Origin: Argopecten irradians
Taxonomy: Eukaryota > Mollusca > Bivalvia > Pectinida > Pectinidae
Length of the DNA: 64,000 nucleotides
NCBI RefSeq assembly: GCF_041381155.1
Contig: NC_091136.1
Coordinates: 47,792,284 to 47,856,283 of the forward strand
Direction: 5' to 3'
The notes below the pieces were generated by a model. That model did no database searches. It had not been told where the DNA came from and saw only the letters and a program-made list of their open reading frames with translations. This document shows positions 40,293 to 52,722 of this stretch, one piece after another. How positions within the stretch are numbered: position 1 is the first letter of the stretch; each line of letters begins with the position of its first letter. The translations under genes and the position numbers were made by a program.

Positions 40293-41332
40293 CTCATTAC
40301 GACTCATGATCCTTTTGTTGTTACTTGCATTTAATTTCTTCTCTTGATAATTCTTTTAGTATCTGCCTTTCCTTCTGTAGTTGATCTATACCACTGAGTT
40401 CATCCAGAAAGTTTTACATGTAAATTGTAGATATTGCATATAGTTCCTTATCAATGCTATCTGTAAACAACATTTGAAATATAAGCCATGAAACTTGTGA
40501 AAAGCAATATCATTATCTGTTATTATACTCCATATAGGGATATTGTGTCAGATTTTACTTCGCTTTTTAATTGAGTCTTAAGGAAAGTTAGCTTGTTTCC
40601 CTTGTTATTTTGTAGCAAATAGCTTGTAGCTGTATGTCTCCATGACCTTGTCCTCAAGATCAATAATCAAATAATGTAAATTACACTTTTACTTCTCTCT
40701 GGGGAGATTATTTGGATAGGAACACATTTTTTAAGTTGTAGGTTCCATTGATTTTCATTTTTGCTACCATCCCAGGATGGTAGCTATTAGAATCGGTCGC
40801 TTTGCCTGCCATGTTGTTGGGATTTCACGTGGTTATAAATGGTCTGTTCACTTTGATTGGCTGGCCAAAATGATTTACGTGTGTTGATTGGTTACTTGTT
40901 GTTGGAAGATTTCATGTGTGTAAGGGGTACCAGTGGGGAAATGATTGCAAACAAATTATCATTAGATAAACCCAGAGAAATCTGAATGTTTTTTCTGGTT
41001 GTCGGACATTATTCTCAGTAATCACACAAGGCGTCGCAACACGTACTAAATAGAAACATTGTCGGGAGCGCGTGGAGCATCTATATATAGCCTACTGTTA
41101 GCAAGATGATCATGACCTACTTGTAAAAACTGTCTGCTCATGGGAGATGCTGAAACAAAATTAGGCTTTACTTAGGGGATATTTGTGGAACTGTAAGCGC
41201 TAAAGTAAAGTACAGTTTTAAACGAAATGTTATGCTTGTTTCTATGCGTATACTATGTATTTCACAAACTTCAAGTACATGTAAATGTATATCAGTACAG
41301 TGTATATTTTACGGAAAACTTGTTAGCATAAG

Positions 41333-41549
41333 GAAAAGGCCCACTACACCTGCTGAACAACTTTATAAAAATAAATAAAGCGTTAAGTTTCATAACACAG
41401 GTTATATTATGTTCCTGGCGTCGTCATAATTACAACGCGTTAGTAGACCATTTCTGCGCCACAAGGTAAAAATTCAATTTATTATGTTATAATTGTTTTA
41501 AAAAGACTTTTATTTTTTTTGTTTCTGAAAGGTAGCCTAGTGGCCTTTT
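41333..41549 (+). mobile_element. MITE, AGGCCCACTACC family, internally deleted (copy f)
   Basis: AGGCCCACTAC, then directly CTGAACAACTTTATAAAAAT, later ATAACACAGGTTATATTATG and GAAAGGTAGCCTAGTGGCCT. Both ends are eroded. Confidence 0.65.
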
Positions 41550-41759
41550 CATGAATATCATGAAGTTGATAATCTTTTACATTGAATGTGAAAAGCATTT
41601 GAATTATCATTCTTCAAAAATGAATTGTCATAAGAACGATGGCAGCTAACTGTGAACAGAACAATTCGTCAAGCTTTCCTATCTTTGCTTCCTTATAAAT
41701 AATGCTGTATGGTAGCCTTCTTAGCTTTTTGGGAAGCTAAAACTTGTTTTTTATGTCTA

Positions 41760-44160
41760 CTCGTCTGAATACCTACAAATTAACTTTTATCACTTGCCTT
41801 AAGCTCTCAGTACTTTCAGTACTTTGATTGTGTATTTGACCCCTATGACCTTGAATGGCAGTCAAGGTCATTCATTTGAACAGACTTGGTAGCTCTTCAT
41901 TCCGGCATGCTACAGGCCAAATATCAGTACTCTGGGCCTTTCTGTTATTGAGAAGAAGTTAAAGTGTACACGGAATGGTTTGGTATATAAGGCTTGATAA
42001 ATGCGTCTTTGGATAAAATTTAGAATGGAGAAAGTACGAGTTTCATAGCGATTACAGTATTAGAGATAATGCGACTTTTCTCTAAAACACACCTGAAGCC
42101 CCACGCCATTGACCCCGATTCGTGGACCCCTGACCTGTGACGTCACGAGGACAACGGGACCTATTCTACTCGCATAAGATAGAGAGGCGATTTTTGGTGT
42201 CTGCCATCTAATATAAACTATCTGTTTGTAAATATCAATTTTGAAGACACAAATACCTGTGTTCATGTGCGATACCTATTTAATATTATCCTTAATCACA
42301 GATATGAGTTTGAAAAACGCTTGAAAACAGGGATTTATGCCATGCATACATGTATATTGATGTACCTGTCTTAGATAAATGAACATCTCTATACAATTAC
42401 TGCATAATTTTACACAATAAAATGTTCATAATAATCCACGTACGTTGTATATCTGCGGTGGTTGGAACCACATATATGTGAATATTATATCAAGGATTCT
42501 TGATTATGTTATCCAAAGCCCGACTCGGGTCTTTGAATGTCTACTGGTCAAACCAGCTTAACGGATTTCTGACTTTTTTTTTTTTTTTATAAAACCTGCC
42601 CATACGATTAAGTTATGATTCCAAACAGAATTTTTTGCATATATGTAAATGCATCTACATCTGAAATCGATCTATTTGTTTTTTGATGAAATATATTCAG
42701 CTTACATATAATACAGTACACTCGACGACTTGTTGATATTTCGCTCAAGTTCATTCATTAGTGTCTTTAATTGAAAAATAAATCATGCACGGGTTAGACG
42801 AAAACAATGAGACTGAAGATGTCTATGTGACAAGTCTAATCCAAGAAGCAGATATCAAATACAGAACAAATACAGAACTGTCATTCCGAATAGCCAATGT
42901 CGTGCTGCGTTAATCTCTATACCTGTATACTGCAGTAACTAAACCGCGTGGTCAACCGAGACTAATGAGGGGGCTAACCAGATTACGTAAGAAAGGTGTT
43001 TAGTGACCTGTCACGCTTTGTTGATTAGCTCGCGTCAGGTGTCAAAAGTAAGATCACAGGTAAGTTAGCGATGGACCATCATGTAATTGTTGTATAATGT
43101 AATATTTGTTTACACTTAAAAATCCCTGGTTTACAGTAAAATATACCGTTCTAACATAACATATAACAAGTGTATCAATTACTAGATGTACATTATATAT
43201 TTCAGAAAGACTCATTATACATTTGTCTTGTTTATATGTTCTGGTTACACGTAAATGTATTTTTATAACAAAAACTACAAAATTATCTACAAATGGCATG
43301 TCGAGAAAGAACAATGCAAATATAATGCTCAATGTCAGAATTTTGATATTTCTGATAGTAGATTTCGGATATCCATTTTTTACTCCCCTCCTAATTTATG
43401 TCTATGATATCTACGTGTATTGAACTATGAAATACATTTAAAACATTTTCTTTTCGTTATGTTGGTTCTTGAAATCAGAAACATACATACATATATATTT
43501 CTGTTGAAATCCATAGGCCTAGAGAGAATTTTTATTTATACAGAAACATATTCAAATGAATAATTATATAACCATCATTTTTCTAATTCGTCCCTTTTTA
43601 GATCACATTATGAAAATGGAATATTCCCAAGGTTTGATAATTTAGAAAGTTGTTAAAACAGAGATAAGATCTTTAGTTAAATGTACCAGAACCATAAATA
43701 ACGTATACATGTTTCCGCTTATCTACATATGTATTTAGCCTGATTTCAGTTGTAATATTTCCTATTATATATGTAATTAGATCGTCAACATAACTGTATA
43801 CTGTATATATATTTGTAAAATTCTTGTAACCCCATTTCAGGAATACATATATGTCCCCCTTTTTGCTATAACCCCACTACCAAACACCTCACTGCCGTTG
43901 TCCTCGTGACGTCACATCTGGTTATTCCTCAAATCAGCGTGAGCGGCCGATTTCCTGATTAGCAGTCGATATACAGGTAAAAATCGAGCACTTCGGAGGG
44001 CTGTATCTCGGTACTGAAGCGGCCGATTTTGATGCGGTTTTCAACATTCTTTTCAGGAGATCAAACAGAATAACATATCTAAATATTATTTTCCGTTCCG
44101 TGTACACTTTAATTGAATGATGACTATAAGTTATCTTTACCCTTCTGATCAGATGACCTA
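41760..44160 (-). mobile_element. Tandem-repeat element 4 (minus), split by a TTAA element
   Basis: Minus strand: 5' hairpin AGGTCATCTGATCAGAAGGG at 44160-44130, then ATAGTCATCATTCAA; after the 2.15-kb insertion the sequence resumes at AACTTCTTCTCAATAACAG with one unit (CAAGGTCATAGGGGTCAAA). The distal 3' end is not clear. Confidence 0.7.
41963..44108. mobile_element. 2.15-kb TTAA-flanked element inserted in element 4
   Basis: TTAA at 41959-41962 and 44109-44112. Inverted ends AGTGTACACGGAA. An inner inverted pair TGACGTCACGAGGACAACGG lies near 42140 and, inverted, near 43890. Between are AT-rich sequences with no recognisable transposase. The flanks rejoin perfectly as one tandem-repeat element, which proves insertion. 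Confidence 0.82.
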
Positions 44161-44973
44161 AAAATGCTGGATTTTGATAATTTCAAGAGGTCCAATGGGC
44201 TGAAATTTCCAGGTTAAGGTTTTAGTGTATGTTGTGAAACCAGACCAACTTTACTGATCTCAAACAGCTCTTGTTACTATTTTTAATCCCCACCCTGTTG
44301 GGATGTTCAGATATGAGCGATACTCAAGGCCTTTTTTAAAAAAAAAAAAAAAGTTTTTAGGTCATGTGACCGAAGGTCAGGATGACCTATTGTCATCATG
44401 TTTCGTCCGTCACGGTGCGCTGTGCAATGTGCGAAAGACTATTTATACAAAAGCCTACTCCTCCTTAACCCTTGAGCGGATTACATCCATATTTGGTGTG
44501 AAACATCATTGGGGAAGGACAATAATATTTTATATAAATGAGCCTGGTCCGACCCCTAGGGGCTGAGGGGTGGGGTCCCAAAACGGCAAATTTTCTTAAT
44601 TTAAGCGGGCTGAGGGATGGGGCCCAAAAAAGGGCAAATTTTCTTAATTTTAGCTTTAAAATCCTACTCCTCCTTCATTCTTGAATTGATTTTATCTATA
44701 TTTGGTGTAAAATATCATTGGGGAAAGACAATCATATTTCATATAAATTAGCCTGGTCCGACCCCTAGGGGCTAAGGGGTGGAGCCCCAAATGGGCAAAT
44801 TTTCTTAATTTTAGCTTTAAACTCCTACTCCTCCTTCATCCTTGAATGGATTTCATCTATATTTGGTGTAAAATATCATTGGGGAAGGACAATAGATCTG
44901 ACCCCTAGGGCAAATTTTCTTAATTTTAGCTGGCCCACTTCCTGTTTTCAGGTTTCGGTCTCCTATCTCAATG

Positions 44974-45807
44974 ACAAGAGGCCCAGAGGGCCTGTATCGC
45001 TCACCTGGTTTGTAATGCCAAATAATTTTCTGAATACAGGTTCATTGTTTCTTTTCTGAAGGAATTTTAATATTAACCTCTATATCCCCTATTGGGCCCC
45101 ACCCCTCCTGCCCCCTGGGGGTCAGAGCCAAAATTTATACAAGTTCTGTTTCCCTTCCACAAAGGATGTTTCTGGCCAAATTTGGTTACATTCCATGTAG
45201 AACGCTATGACAAGTAGCGATTTAAAGGATTTACCTCTATTTCCCCTATTGGGCCCCGCCCCTCCTGCCCCCGGGAGTCAGAGCCAAAATTTATACAAGT
45301 TCTGTTCACCTTCCCCCTAGGATGTTTGTGGCCAAATTTGGTTACAATCCATGTAGAACGCTATGACAAGTAGCGATTTAAAGGATTTACCTCTATTTCC
45401 ACTATTGGGCCCCGCCCCTCCTGCCCCAGGGGGGTCAGAGCCAAAATTTATACAAGTTCTGTTCCTCTACCCCCAAGGATGTTTGTGGCCAAATTTTGTT
45501 ACATTCCATTCAGAACTCTATGACAAGTAGTGATTTAAAGGATTTACCTCTATTTCCCCTATTGGGCCCCGCCCCTCCTGCCCCCGGGGGGTCAGAGCCA
45601 AAATTTATACAAGTTCTGTTCCCCTTCCCCCAAGGATGTTTGTGGCCAAATTTGGTTACAATCCATGCAGAACTCTATGACTAGTAGCGATTTAAAGGAA
45701 ATGTTGACGGACAGACGGACGGACGGACGGACGGACGGACGACGGATGACGGACGACGGACGCCGCGCCATGACATAAGCTCACCAGCCTTCTGGCCAGG
45801 TGAGCTT
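44974..45807 (-). mobile_element. Tandem-repeat element 6 (GCTCACCTGG family)
   Basis: Read on minus: 5' hairpin AGCTCACC/GGTGAGCT enclosing GGCC...GGCT; TATGTCATGGCGCGGCGTCC; a (GTCC)n stretch; about four ~163-bp units; 3' end CCAGGTGAGCGATACA, hairpin GGCCCTCTGGGCC, TCTTGT. On + the units show CCCCTATTGGGCCCC, GCCAAAATTTATACAAGTTC and AAGGATGTTTGTGGCCAAAT. Confidence 0.88.
45708..45745. repeat. (GGAC)n microsatellite in element 6
   Basis: GACGGACGGACGGAC repeat between core units and the 5' hairpin end; the equivalent lies at 48738-48772 in element 7. Confidence 0.9.
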
Positions 45808-48800
45808 ACAAGAGTCCCAGAGGGCCTGTATCGCTCACCTGGTTTGTAACGCCAAGTAATGTTCTGAATACAGGTTCATTGTTTCTTTTCTGAAGGAATT
45901 TTATTATTAACCTCTAAATCCCCTATTGGGCCCCACCCCTCCCGCCCCCAGGGAGTCAGAGCCAAAATTTATACAAGTTCTGTTCCCCTTCTTCCAAGGA
46001 TGTTTATGGCCAAATTTGGTCACAATCCAAACAAAACTCTCGGACAAGAAGTGATTTATAGGATTTATCTCTATTTCCCCTATTGGGCCCCACCCGTCCT
46101 GCCCTTGGGGGGCCAGAGTCAAAATTTATACGAGTTCTGTTCCCCTTCCCCCAAGGATGTTTGTGGCCAAATTTGGTTACAATCCATGCAGAACTCTATG
46201 ACTAGTAGCGATTTAAAGGATTTACCTCTATTTCCACTATTGGGCCCAACCCCTCCTGCCCCCGGGGGGTCACAGCCAAAAGTTATACAAGTTCTGTTCC
46301 CCTTCCCCAAAGGATGTCTGTGGCCAAATTTGGTTACATTCCATTCAGAACTCTATGACTAGTAGCGATTTAAAGGATTTACCTCTATTACCCCTATTGG
46401 GCCCCGCCCCTCCTGCCCCCGGGGGACCAGAGCCAAAATTTATACAAGTTCTGTACCCCTTCCCCAAAGGATGTTTGTGGCCAAATTTGGTTACATTCCA
46501 TTCAGAACTCTATGACAAGTAGTGATTTAAAGAATTTACCTCTATTTCCCCTATTGGGCCCCGCCCCTCCTGCCCCTGGGGGATCAGAGCCAAAATTTAT
46601 ACAAGTTCTGTTCCCCTTCCCCCAAGGATGTTTGTGGCCAAATTTGGTTACAATTCATGTAGAGCTCTAGGACAAGTAGAGATTTAAAGGATTTACCTCT
46701 ATTTCCCCTATTGGGCCCCTGCCCCTCCTGCCCCCAGGGGGTCAGAGCCAAAATTTATACAAGGTCTGTTCCCCCTTCCCCAAGGATGTTTGTGGCCAAA
46801 TTTGGTTACATTCCATTCAGAACTCTATGACTAGTAGCGATTTAAAGGATTTACCTCTATTTCCCCTATTGGGCCCCGCCCCTCCTGCCCCCGGGGTACC
46901 AGAGCCAAAATTTATACAAGTTCTGTTCCCCTTCCCCCAAGGATGTTTGTGGCCAAATTTGGTTACATTCCATTCAGAACTCTATGACTAGTAGCGATTT
47001 AAAGGATTTACCTCTATTTCCCCTATTGGGCCCCACCCCTCCCGCCCCCAGGGGGTCAGAGCCAAAATTTATACAAGTTCTGTTCCCCTTCTTCCAAGGA
47101 TGTTTATGGCCAAATTTGGTCACAATCCAAACAAAACTCTAGGACAAGAAGTGATTTATAGGATTTATCTCTATTTCCCCTATTGGGCCCCACCCGTCCT
47201 GCCCTTGGGGGGCCAGAGTCAAAATTTATACGAGTTCTGTTCCCCTTCCCCCAAGGATGTTTGTGGCCAAATTTGGTTACAATCCATGCAGAACTCTATG
47301 ACTAGTAGCGATTTAAAGGATTTATCTCTATTTCCCCTATTGGGCCCCGCCCCTCCTGCCCCCGGGGGGTCACAGCCAAAATTTATACAAGTTCTGTTCC
47401 CCTTCCCAAAGGATGTCTGTGGCCAAATTTGGTTACATTCCATTCAGAACTCTATGACAAGTAGTGATTTAAAGAATTTACCTCTTTTTCCCCTATTGGG
47501 CCCCGCACCTCCTGCCCCCTGGGGACCAGAGTCAAAATTTACACAAGGTCTGTTCCCCTTCCCCCAAGGATGTTTGTGGCAGAATTTGGTTACAATTCAT
47601 GTAGAACTCTATTACAAGTAGCGATTTTAAGGATTTACCTCTATTTCCCCTATTGGGCCCCACCCGTCCTGCCCCCGGGGGACCAGAGCCAAAATTTATA
47701 CAAGTTCTGTTCCCCTTCCCCAAAGGATATTTGTGGCCAAATTTGGTTACATTCCATTCAGAGCTCTATGACAAGTAGCGATTTAAAGGATTTACCTCTA
47801 TTACCCATATTGGGCCCCGCCCCTCCTGCCCCCGGGGGGTCAGAGCCAAAATTTATACAAGTTCTGTTCCCCTTCCCCCAAGGATGTTTGTGGCCAAATT
47901 TGGTTACATTCCATTCATAACTCTATGACTTGTAGCGATTTAAAGGATTTACCTCTATTTCCCCTATTGGGCTCCGCCCCTCCTGCCCCCGGGGGATCAG
48001 AGCCAAAATTTATACAAGTTCTGTTCCCCTTCCCCCAAGGATGTTTGTGGCTAATTTTGGTTACAACCCATGCAGAACTCTAGGACAAGTAGTGATTTAA
48101 AGGATTTACCTCTATTACCCCTATTGGGCCCCACCCCTCCTGCCCCTGGGGGACCAGAGCCAAAATTTATACAAGTTCTGTTCCCCTTCCCCCAAGGATG
48201 TTTGTGGCCAAATTTGGTTACAATCCATGCAGAACTCTAGGACAAGTAGTGATTTAAAGGATTTACCTCTATTACCCATATTGGGCCCCGCCCCTCCTGC
48301 CCCCGGGGGGTCAGAGCCAAAATTTATACAAGTTCTGTTCCCCTTCCCCCAAGGATGTTTGTGGCCAAATTTGGTTACATTCCATTCATAACTCTATGAC
48401 TTGTAGCGATTTAAAGGATTTACCTCTATTTCCCCTATTGGGCTCCGCCCCTCCTGCCCCTGGGGGACCAGAGCCAAAATTTATACAAGTTCTGTTCCCC
48501 CTCCCCCAAGGATGTTTGTGATCAAATTTGGTTACAATCCATGCAGAACTCTAGGACAAGTAGCGATTTATAGGATTTACCTCTATTTCCCCTATTGGGC
48601 CCCACCCCTCCTGCCCCGGGGGGGACAGAGCCAAAATTTATACAAGTTCTGTTCCCCTTCCCCCAAGGATGTTTGTGGCCAAATTTGGTTACAATCCATG
48701 CAGAACTCTAGGACAAGTAGTGATTTAAAGGAAATGTTGACGGACGGACGGACGGACGGACGGACGGACGGAAGGACGACGGACGCCGCGCCATGACATA

Positions 48801-48830
48801 AGCTCACCGGCCCTTCAGGCCAGGTGAGCT
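45808..48830 (-). mobile_element. Tandem-repeat element 7 (GCTCACCTGG family), about 17 units
   Basis: Same ends as element 6, which it abuts with no spacer. About 17 units of ~163 bp. Segments such as 46000-46200 and 47090-47290 are nearly identical, so the array grew by multi-unit duplication. Apparent proteins over it are repeat frames. Confidence 0.9.
48738..48772. repeat. (GGAC)n microsatellite in element 7
   Basis: Same position relative to the element end as at 45708-45745. Confidence 0.9.
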
Positions 48831-49265
48831 AAAAATAGGTCTATAGGGGTTTAAGTTGATGCTGAACAACATGCCAACATTTTCGTAAAGATTTTTGGTA
48901 TTCCAAGATGGCTGCTGGCCCACTTCCTGTTTTCAGGTTTCAGTCTCTGATCTCAAGGAAAATTGGTCTATAGGGGTTTTAATTGATTCAGAAGGGGGAA
49001 CTTTAGGTGAGGACAATCATATTTTATAAAGGACAGAGCTAAGACCCATGGGGATAGTACGGCGGATGTCCAAAATGGAAACTTTGCTGAAATTTGGCTT
49101 TAAAATCTGACTCCTTATATTTATCCGTGAATGGGTTACAACCATATATGGATGAAAGGCTACCAAGATTGTTCAACAAATGACATTTACCTATTTCAGA
49201 AACTTACATATTCAACTAAGGGGTTCCTTGTATTGTTTATATTAATCGTTAACCAATACTTTATA

Positions 49266-49722
49266 GGGACCGCAGAATCAAACCAAAAATAGATTCCTGG
49301 AAATCCCCTTTTGGGCACAAGATTTCATAGAGAGGTGAATGTTTCGGAGCCTGCTGATTGGGTATCCAGGGTGCATCAGTTTCAAATGTTTAATGTGTGG
49401 GTTGGGCAATACATGTAGATGTAAAATATATAAAGAAATTTTAAAATTCTGTCAAGTGTGTGTCTGACAGGGGGAGGTAATCAATATTAGAATTTCATGA
49501 ATATTTTGGTCAATTTTTGGTGCGGAATTCAACATAAGATGGCACCCCCCACATAAAAGTTTAGCAAGATGGTAGATCTTTATTTCTTTTTATTTACAGG
49601 TATGCGAGATGCCATTCTTCAAAATTAGTGACAGGTGACCAGACTTGAAAACTCCATTTAACCTTGACAGCGGCAAACGTTAATATATCGTATATAGCGA
49701 AATCATTTGGTTCTGCGGTCTC
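49266..49722. mobile_element. 457-bp element with inverted GACCGCAGAA ends
   Basis: Ends GGGACCGCAGAATCAAA and (rc) GAGACCGCAGAACCAAA; TTTATA flanks both sides (49260-49265, 49723-49728). Nested in element 5; no coding. Confidence 0.75.
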
Positions 49723-49790
49723 TTTATACTGTGACTTTGTTGTTTTGTGCAATGAGTCAGATGACCGTTAAGGCCCATGGGCCTCTTGTT

Positions 49791-50962
49791 TGTTTTTGTT
49801 TAAATGAATAAAATAAACTTTACCTGTTCTGAACCTGCTGCCCCTCAGGCCTACAGGGTCAATCGGACAATTTGTACATTTCTGACCCCATTCCATTGAT
49901 ATATTCTCCAGACTAATATTCGTGATATGCATTTCTTCATTGCTTATCTGAACATCTAAATATAGCATAAACATAACATATGGTCAGTCCAACCTTTCTT
50001 GATAATTCTGGTTCTGAAGAGCAACTCAATTGTAGATGGCTTGACAAACATACGATGAATACTATTGGTATGACATAGAATCACCTTGGTCCTCGGACCA
50101 TTTGAGCTTATGATACAGATAAAAGTTATCAATAATGATACACAGGTAAAGTTAGGTCAGAAAAAGCATGACGGATTATAAGAAAAGGATAACAGTTGTT
50201 CTGACGTTTCTGTTTTATTTCACATTGATACATATATACAGTACAATAAAGACATGCATACTCAGTAACAGTTATCCCCAAAAGAAAATGTTTGTTTCCT
50301 TAAATAACTATCTCATGCAAGAATTATATGCGACTTATAATGCATCCCGAACAACAGATAAAAGCCTACAACCATATGGTACACTGTATTTTACCAAAGT
50401 TCATATTAATAAGTCTTTATCGGTATGCTACCTCAAAACCTCACAACTGTACTGATAATACAGATTTACCATGTTCGAGACAAAATAGGCAACACACACA
50501 CACACCAGCATCCCTTTAAGCACCCCTCCCCATTTTGGAGGCCTCAGTTTCATTTATATTGACTTCATTACAGACTCTATGTAGATTTCTCTATTTGATT
50601 TCTTTTGTAAATTGATTAATGGCTTATATATAATTTCTCTTGTGCAACAATTTTGGGAAAGATAAGCCCAAATTTGGTCCTATTATGTACCCTTTCATTT
50701 TTCATTTTTAAACTGCTCTGGACGCTTTTTTGGTGGAAGACTGTACTATAAGCTCAGTCCATCTAATGTCAATTCACAACATCATAACTGAATGAAATAT
50801 ATGGGAGGGAAGTAACTCAATCTTACCACAGACATTAAATAATATGATTTAATTTGAATTCAAAGATTTTCTCTAGCACATAGGACTCCATAAATTGAGT
50901 TAAAATTGCAGAATCACAAAGTGCATTACTTAGCAATACAAAGACTGTCCTGCGTGCAAGCA
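49791..50962. other. Region 3' of MEA1, no other gene
   Basis: Holds the probable MEA1 3' UTR on minus. Several short + frames (50168-50519) show no family features. Confidence 0.5.
50214..50219 (-). terminator. Candidate poly(A) signal for MEA1
   Basis: AATAAA on the minus strand (TTTATT on +), about 740 nt past the MEA1 stop. It is the first clear hexamer I see downstream. Position alone supports it. Confidence 0.4.
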
Positions 50963-51099
50963 TCAGGATGTGTTGTTTTCTTGGAGAGCTGTGAGTTTGT
51001 TGTGCCAGTCCTCTTCAGAAATGTTCTTGGCCCAGTCGGGAATGTTGATGGCAGGAAGATGGATAGACGACATAGCAGCCTTCACTTTCTCTGCTTGGC
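50963..51099 (-). CDS. MEA1: MEA1 coding exon 3 (terminal)
   Basis: 137 nt after acceptor TTTTACAG; holds the conserved MEA1 C-terminal block and ends at TGA. The overlapping + frame at 50906-51112 is an antisense shadow of this exon. Confidence 0.88.
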
Positions 51100-52554
51100 C
51101 TGTAAAAGGTAACCAGAAACCTGTACCAAATGGAGGATAAACCTCGAGATGTTGTGAATGTTTTACTATTCAAAATTTCCTGGTATAAAGTACTGAATGA
51201 TGGGTAGATTTAATGATGGAACACTATTTGTTTAATTCTCTAAAATGAACATTGCTGGTACTAAATTAATGTAAATGCAAGAATGTTACTTATCAATATC
51301 AAATGATTTACCAACAGAACATCACTGGTGATAGGCCACATATCAATTGGATTGATGGCAATTCCAAACTGGTTACTAACAGAGCATTACAGGTGATAGG
51401 CCATATATCAATTGGATTGATGACAATTCAAAACTGGTCGAAACTCTACCTAGTTCCATCTGCATGGTAGATGGCCTTTGTTTGTTCCACAATAGTTCTT
51501 TGGATTCAGGTTTGGGTAAATCCGGTAACTGTAAAACAGAAATAATCTCATATTCATCTGACAAAAGTGAACCTTATAATTATAAGGATGTCCACAATTC
51601 TGGTGTGAGTTTTTTTAATCGCCCAATGGTAAAGACAAGCTACACAAGATCTATGCACATTCTCAACAATTATATAATGTTGCGGCAACAGCATCATGAC
51701 GGCTTGACAACAATGAAATGATATCACAACCTGGCGAGCCTAGTGTTTGACAACTTTTAAAAAATCTTACCCCTTAGCAGAGATGTCTCCTGTCTCATCC
51801 CAAAGGGATAAAGAATTCTATTAATTTTGATATCATATTAATCAAAGGCCATATATGAATCCCTACCAAACTTCATAATACCAGGTAACAAGAATCAGGT
51901 TTACATTATTTTGGTAGGGTATAGGTTTACCTAATTATAGTTTTACTGATCTATTTGGTGACAACAGTATGATGTAATCAGTTTAACAAGTATTATTACA
52001 AAATAGATATTTTTACTGTGTCAAACAAAATCTGGCTATCATATATGACATCTGGAAGCTTTAATTAGTACTATAATTTAGAAAAGATATATTGTACTAG
52101 AAAAGATGTATATCAGGCAATTTAAATAATATTTCAATCTAGAACAGATCTGTCTCTGATATCATAATTAGGTATGTACCTTCATATACCCTGCTGCCTG
52201 TCCACCTGCAGTTTGATGTAGTACAGCATGATCAAGCTTGTTTAAATGTTCATCTGAATTGTCTTTATCACAGTCAGCAGTAGAGCCTTCAGCACCTGTC
52301 ACAGCCGAGCTTTCACTGCCCTGACTGGACTCACTCTGGTCCTCAGAGTTCATATCACTAGGTATATCCTCAGGTTCCTGTGGCAACATTTGGTAACCAT
52401 AGTAACTTTCCCCATCCTCACCTTCACTCTCAGACTCCGAGTTAGCATCGTCAATGACAAATTGAGGACTGGGGATAACCTCTACTCCGTCTCCATCCTC
52501 ATCTGATGGAGGTCCCTTGTCTGTCTCACCATCCGGCTCAGGCTGGGGAGACAT
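50963..52554 (-). CDS. MEA1: MEA1 (male-enhanced antigen 1) homologue, complete, 3 exons
   Basis: Minus-strand exons 52554-52180, 51528-51450 and 51099-50963 join with matching phases (0, then 1) to 196 residues, close to the vertebrate length of about 185. Residues 1-125 are acidic and Ser/Glu-rich with YYGYQMLPQEPE (51-62), matching the family's conserved GYxYQPLxQxPE patch. The C-terminal block from residue 154, with AEKVKAAMSSIHLP and then PDWAKNISEEDW, matches the conserved MEA1 C-terminus (valine-lysine helix, LPAP, PxWAxxISxxxW). MEA1 was named from mouse testis; its molecular role is poorly known and no enzymatic motif is visible. A splice acceptor TTTTACAG about 23 nt upstream of the ATG suggests a non-coding first exon. 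The gene is divergent from PSMC1. Confidence 0.88.
51450..51528 (-). CDS. MEA1: MEA1 coding exon 2
   Basis: 79 nt between acceptor TTTTACAG and donor GTAGAG; encodes LPDLPKPESKELLWNKQRPS then TMQMEL, ending phase 1. The LPDLP motif resembles the LPDPP of vertebrate MEA1. Confidence 0.85.
52180..52554 (-). CDS. MEA1: MEA1 coding exon 1
   Basis: 125 codons from ATG (52554-52552) to AAG with donor GTACAT, phase 0. Acidic, low-complexity; the three residues after the donor (VHT) in the open frame are intronic. Confidence 0.88.
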
Positions 52555-52722
52555 TTTATTTTACTCTCCTGAGGTGTCTGTAAAATTCAAATAATTCAAA
52601 CATTTCAATCAAGAACCTTGTCCACTTGAACTTGCATGATTTACACACATTATAGTACTGTCCAATTAGAATAATAACTTAGTATCTCGTAATAATGATT
52701 TAAATATATTGTTATTATTTTT

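Larger units (their letters stand above)
44358..49790 (+). mobile_element. Tandem-repeat element 5 (GGTCATCTGAC family), 5.4 kb including nested elements
   Basis: 5' hairpin AGGTCATG, TGACC/GGTCA around GAA, GATGACCT, followed by ATTGTCATCATGTTTCGTCC. The own core has about three units with CTACTCCTCCTTCATCCTTG and TTTGGTGTAAAATATCATTG. 3' end GAGTCAGATGACCGTTAA, hairpin GGCCCATGGGCC, TCTTGTT (to 49790). Interrupted by two opposite-orientation elements (44974-48830) and a 457-bp element (49266-49722). Confidence 0.82.

Noticed and set aside
46000-48807. Proline-rich frames on both strands (FPYWAPPVLP and similar)
   Set aside because: They track the 163-bp GC-rich repeat units and overlap each other antisense.
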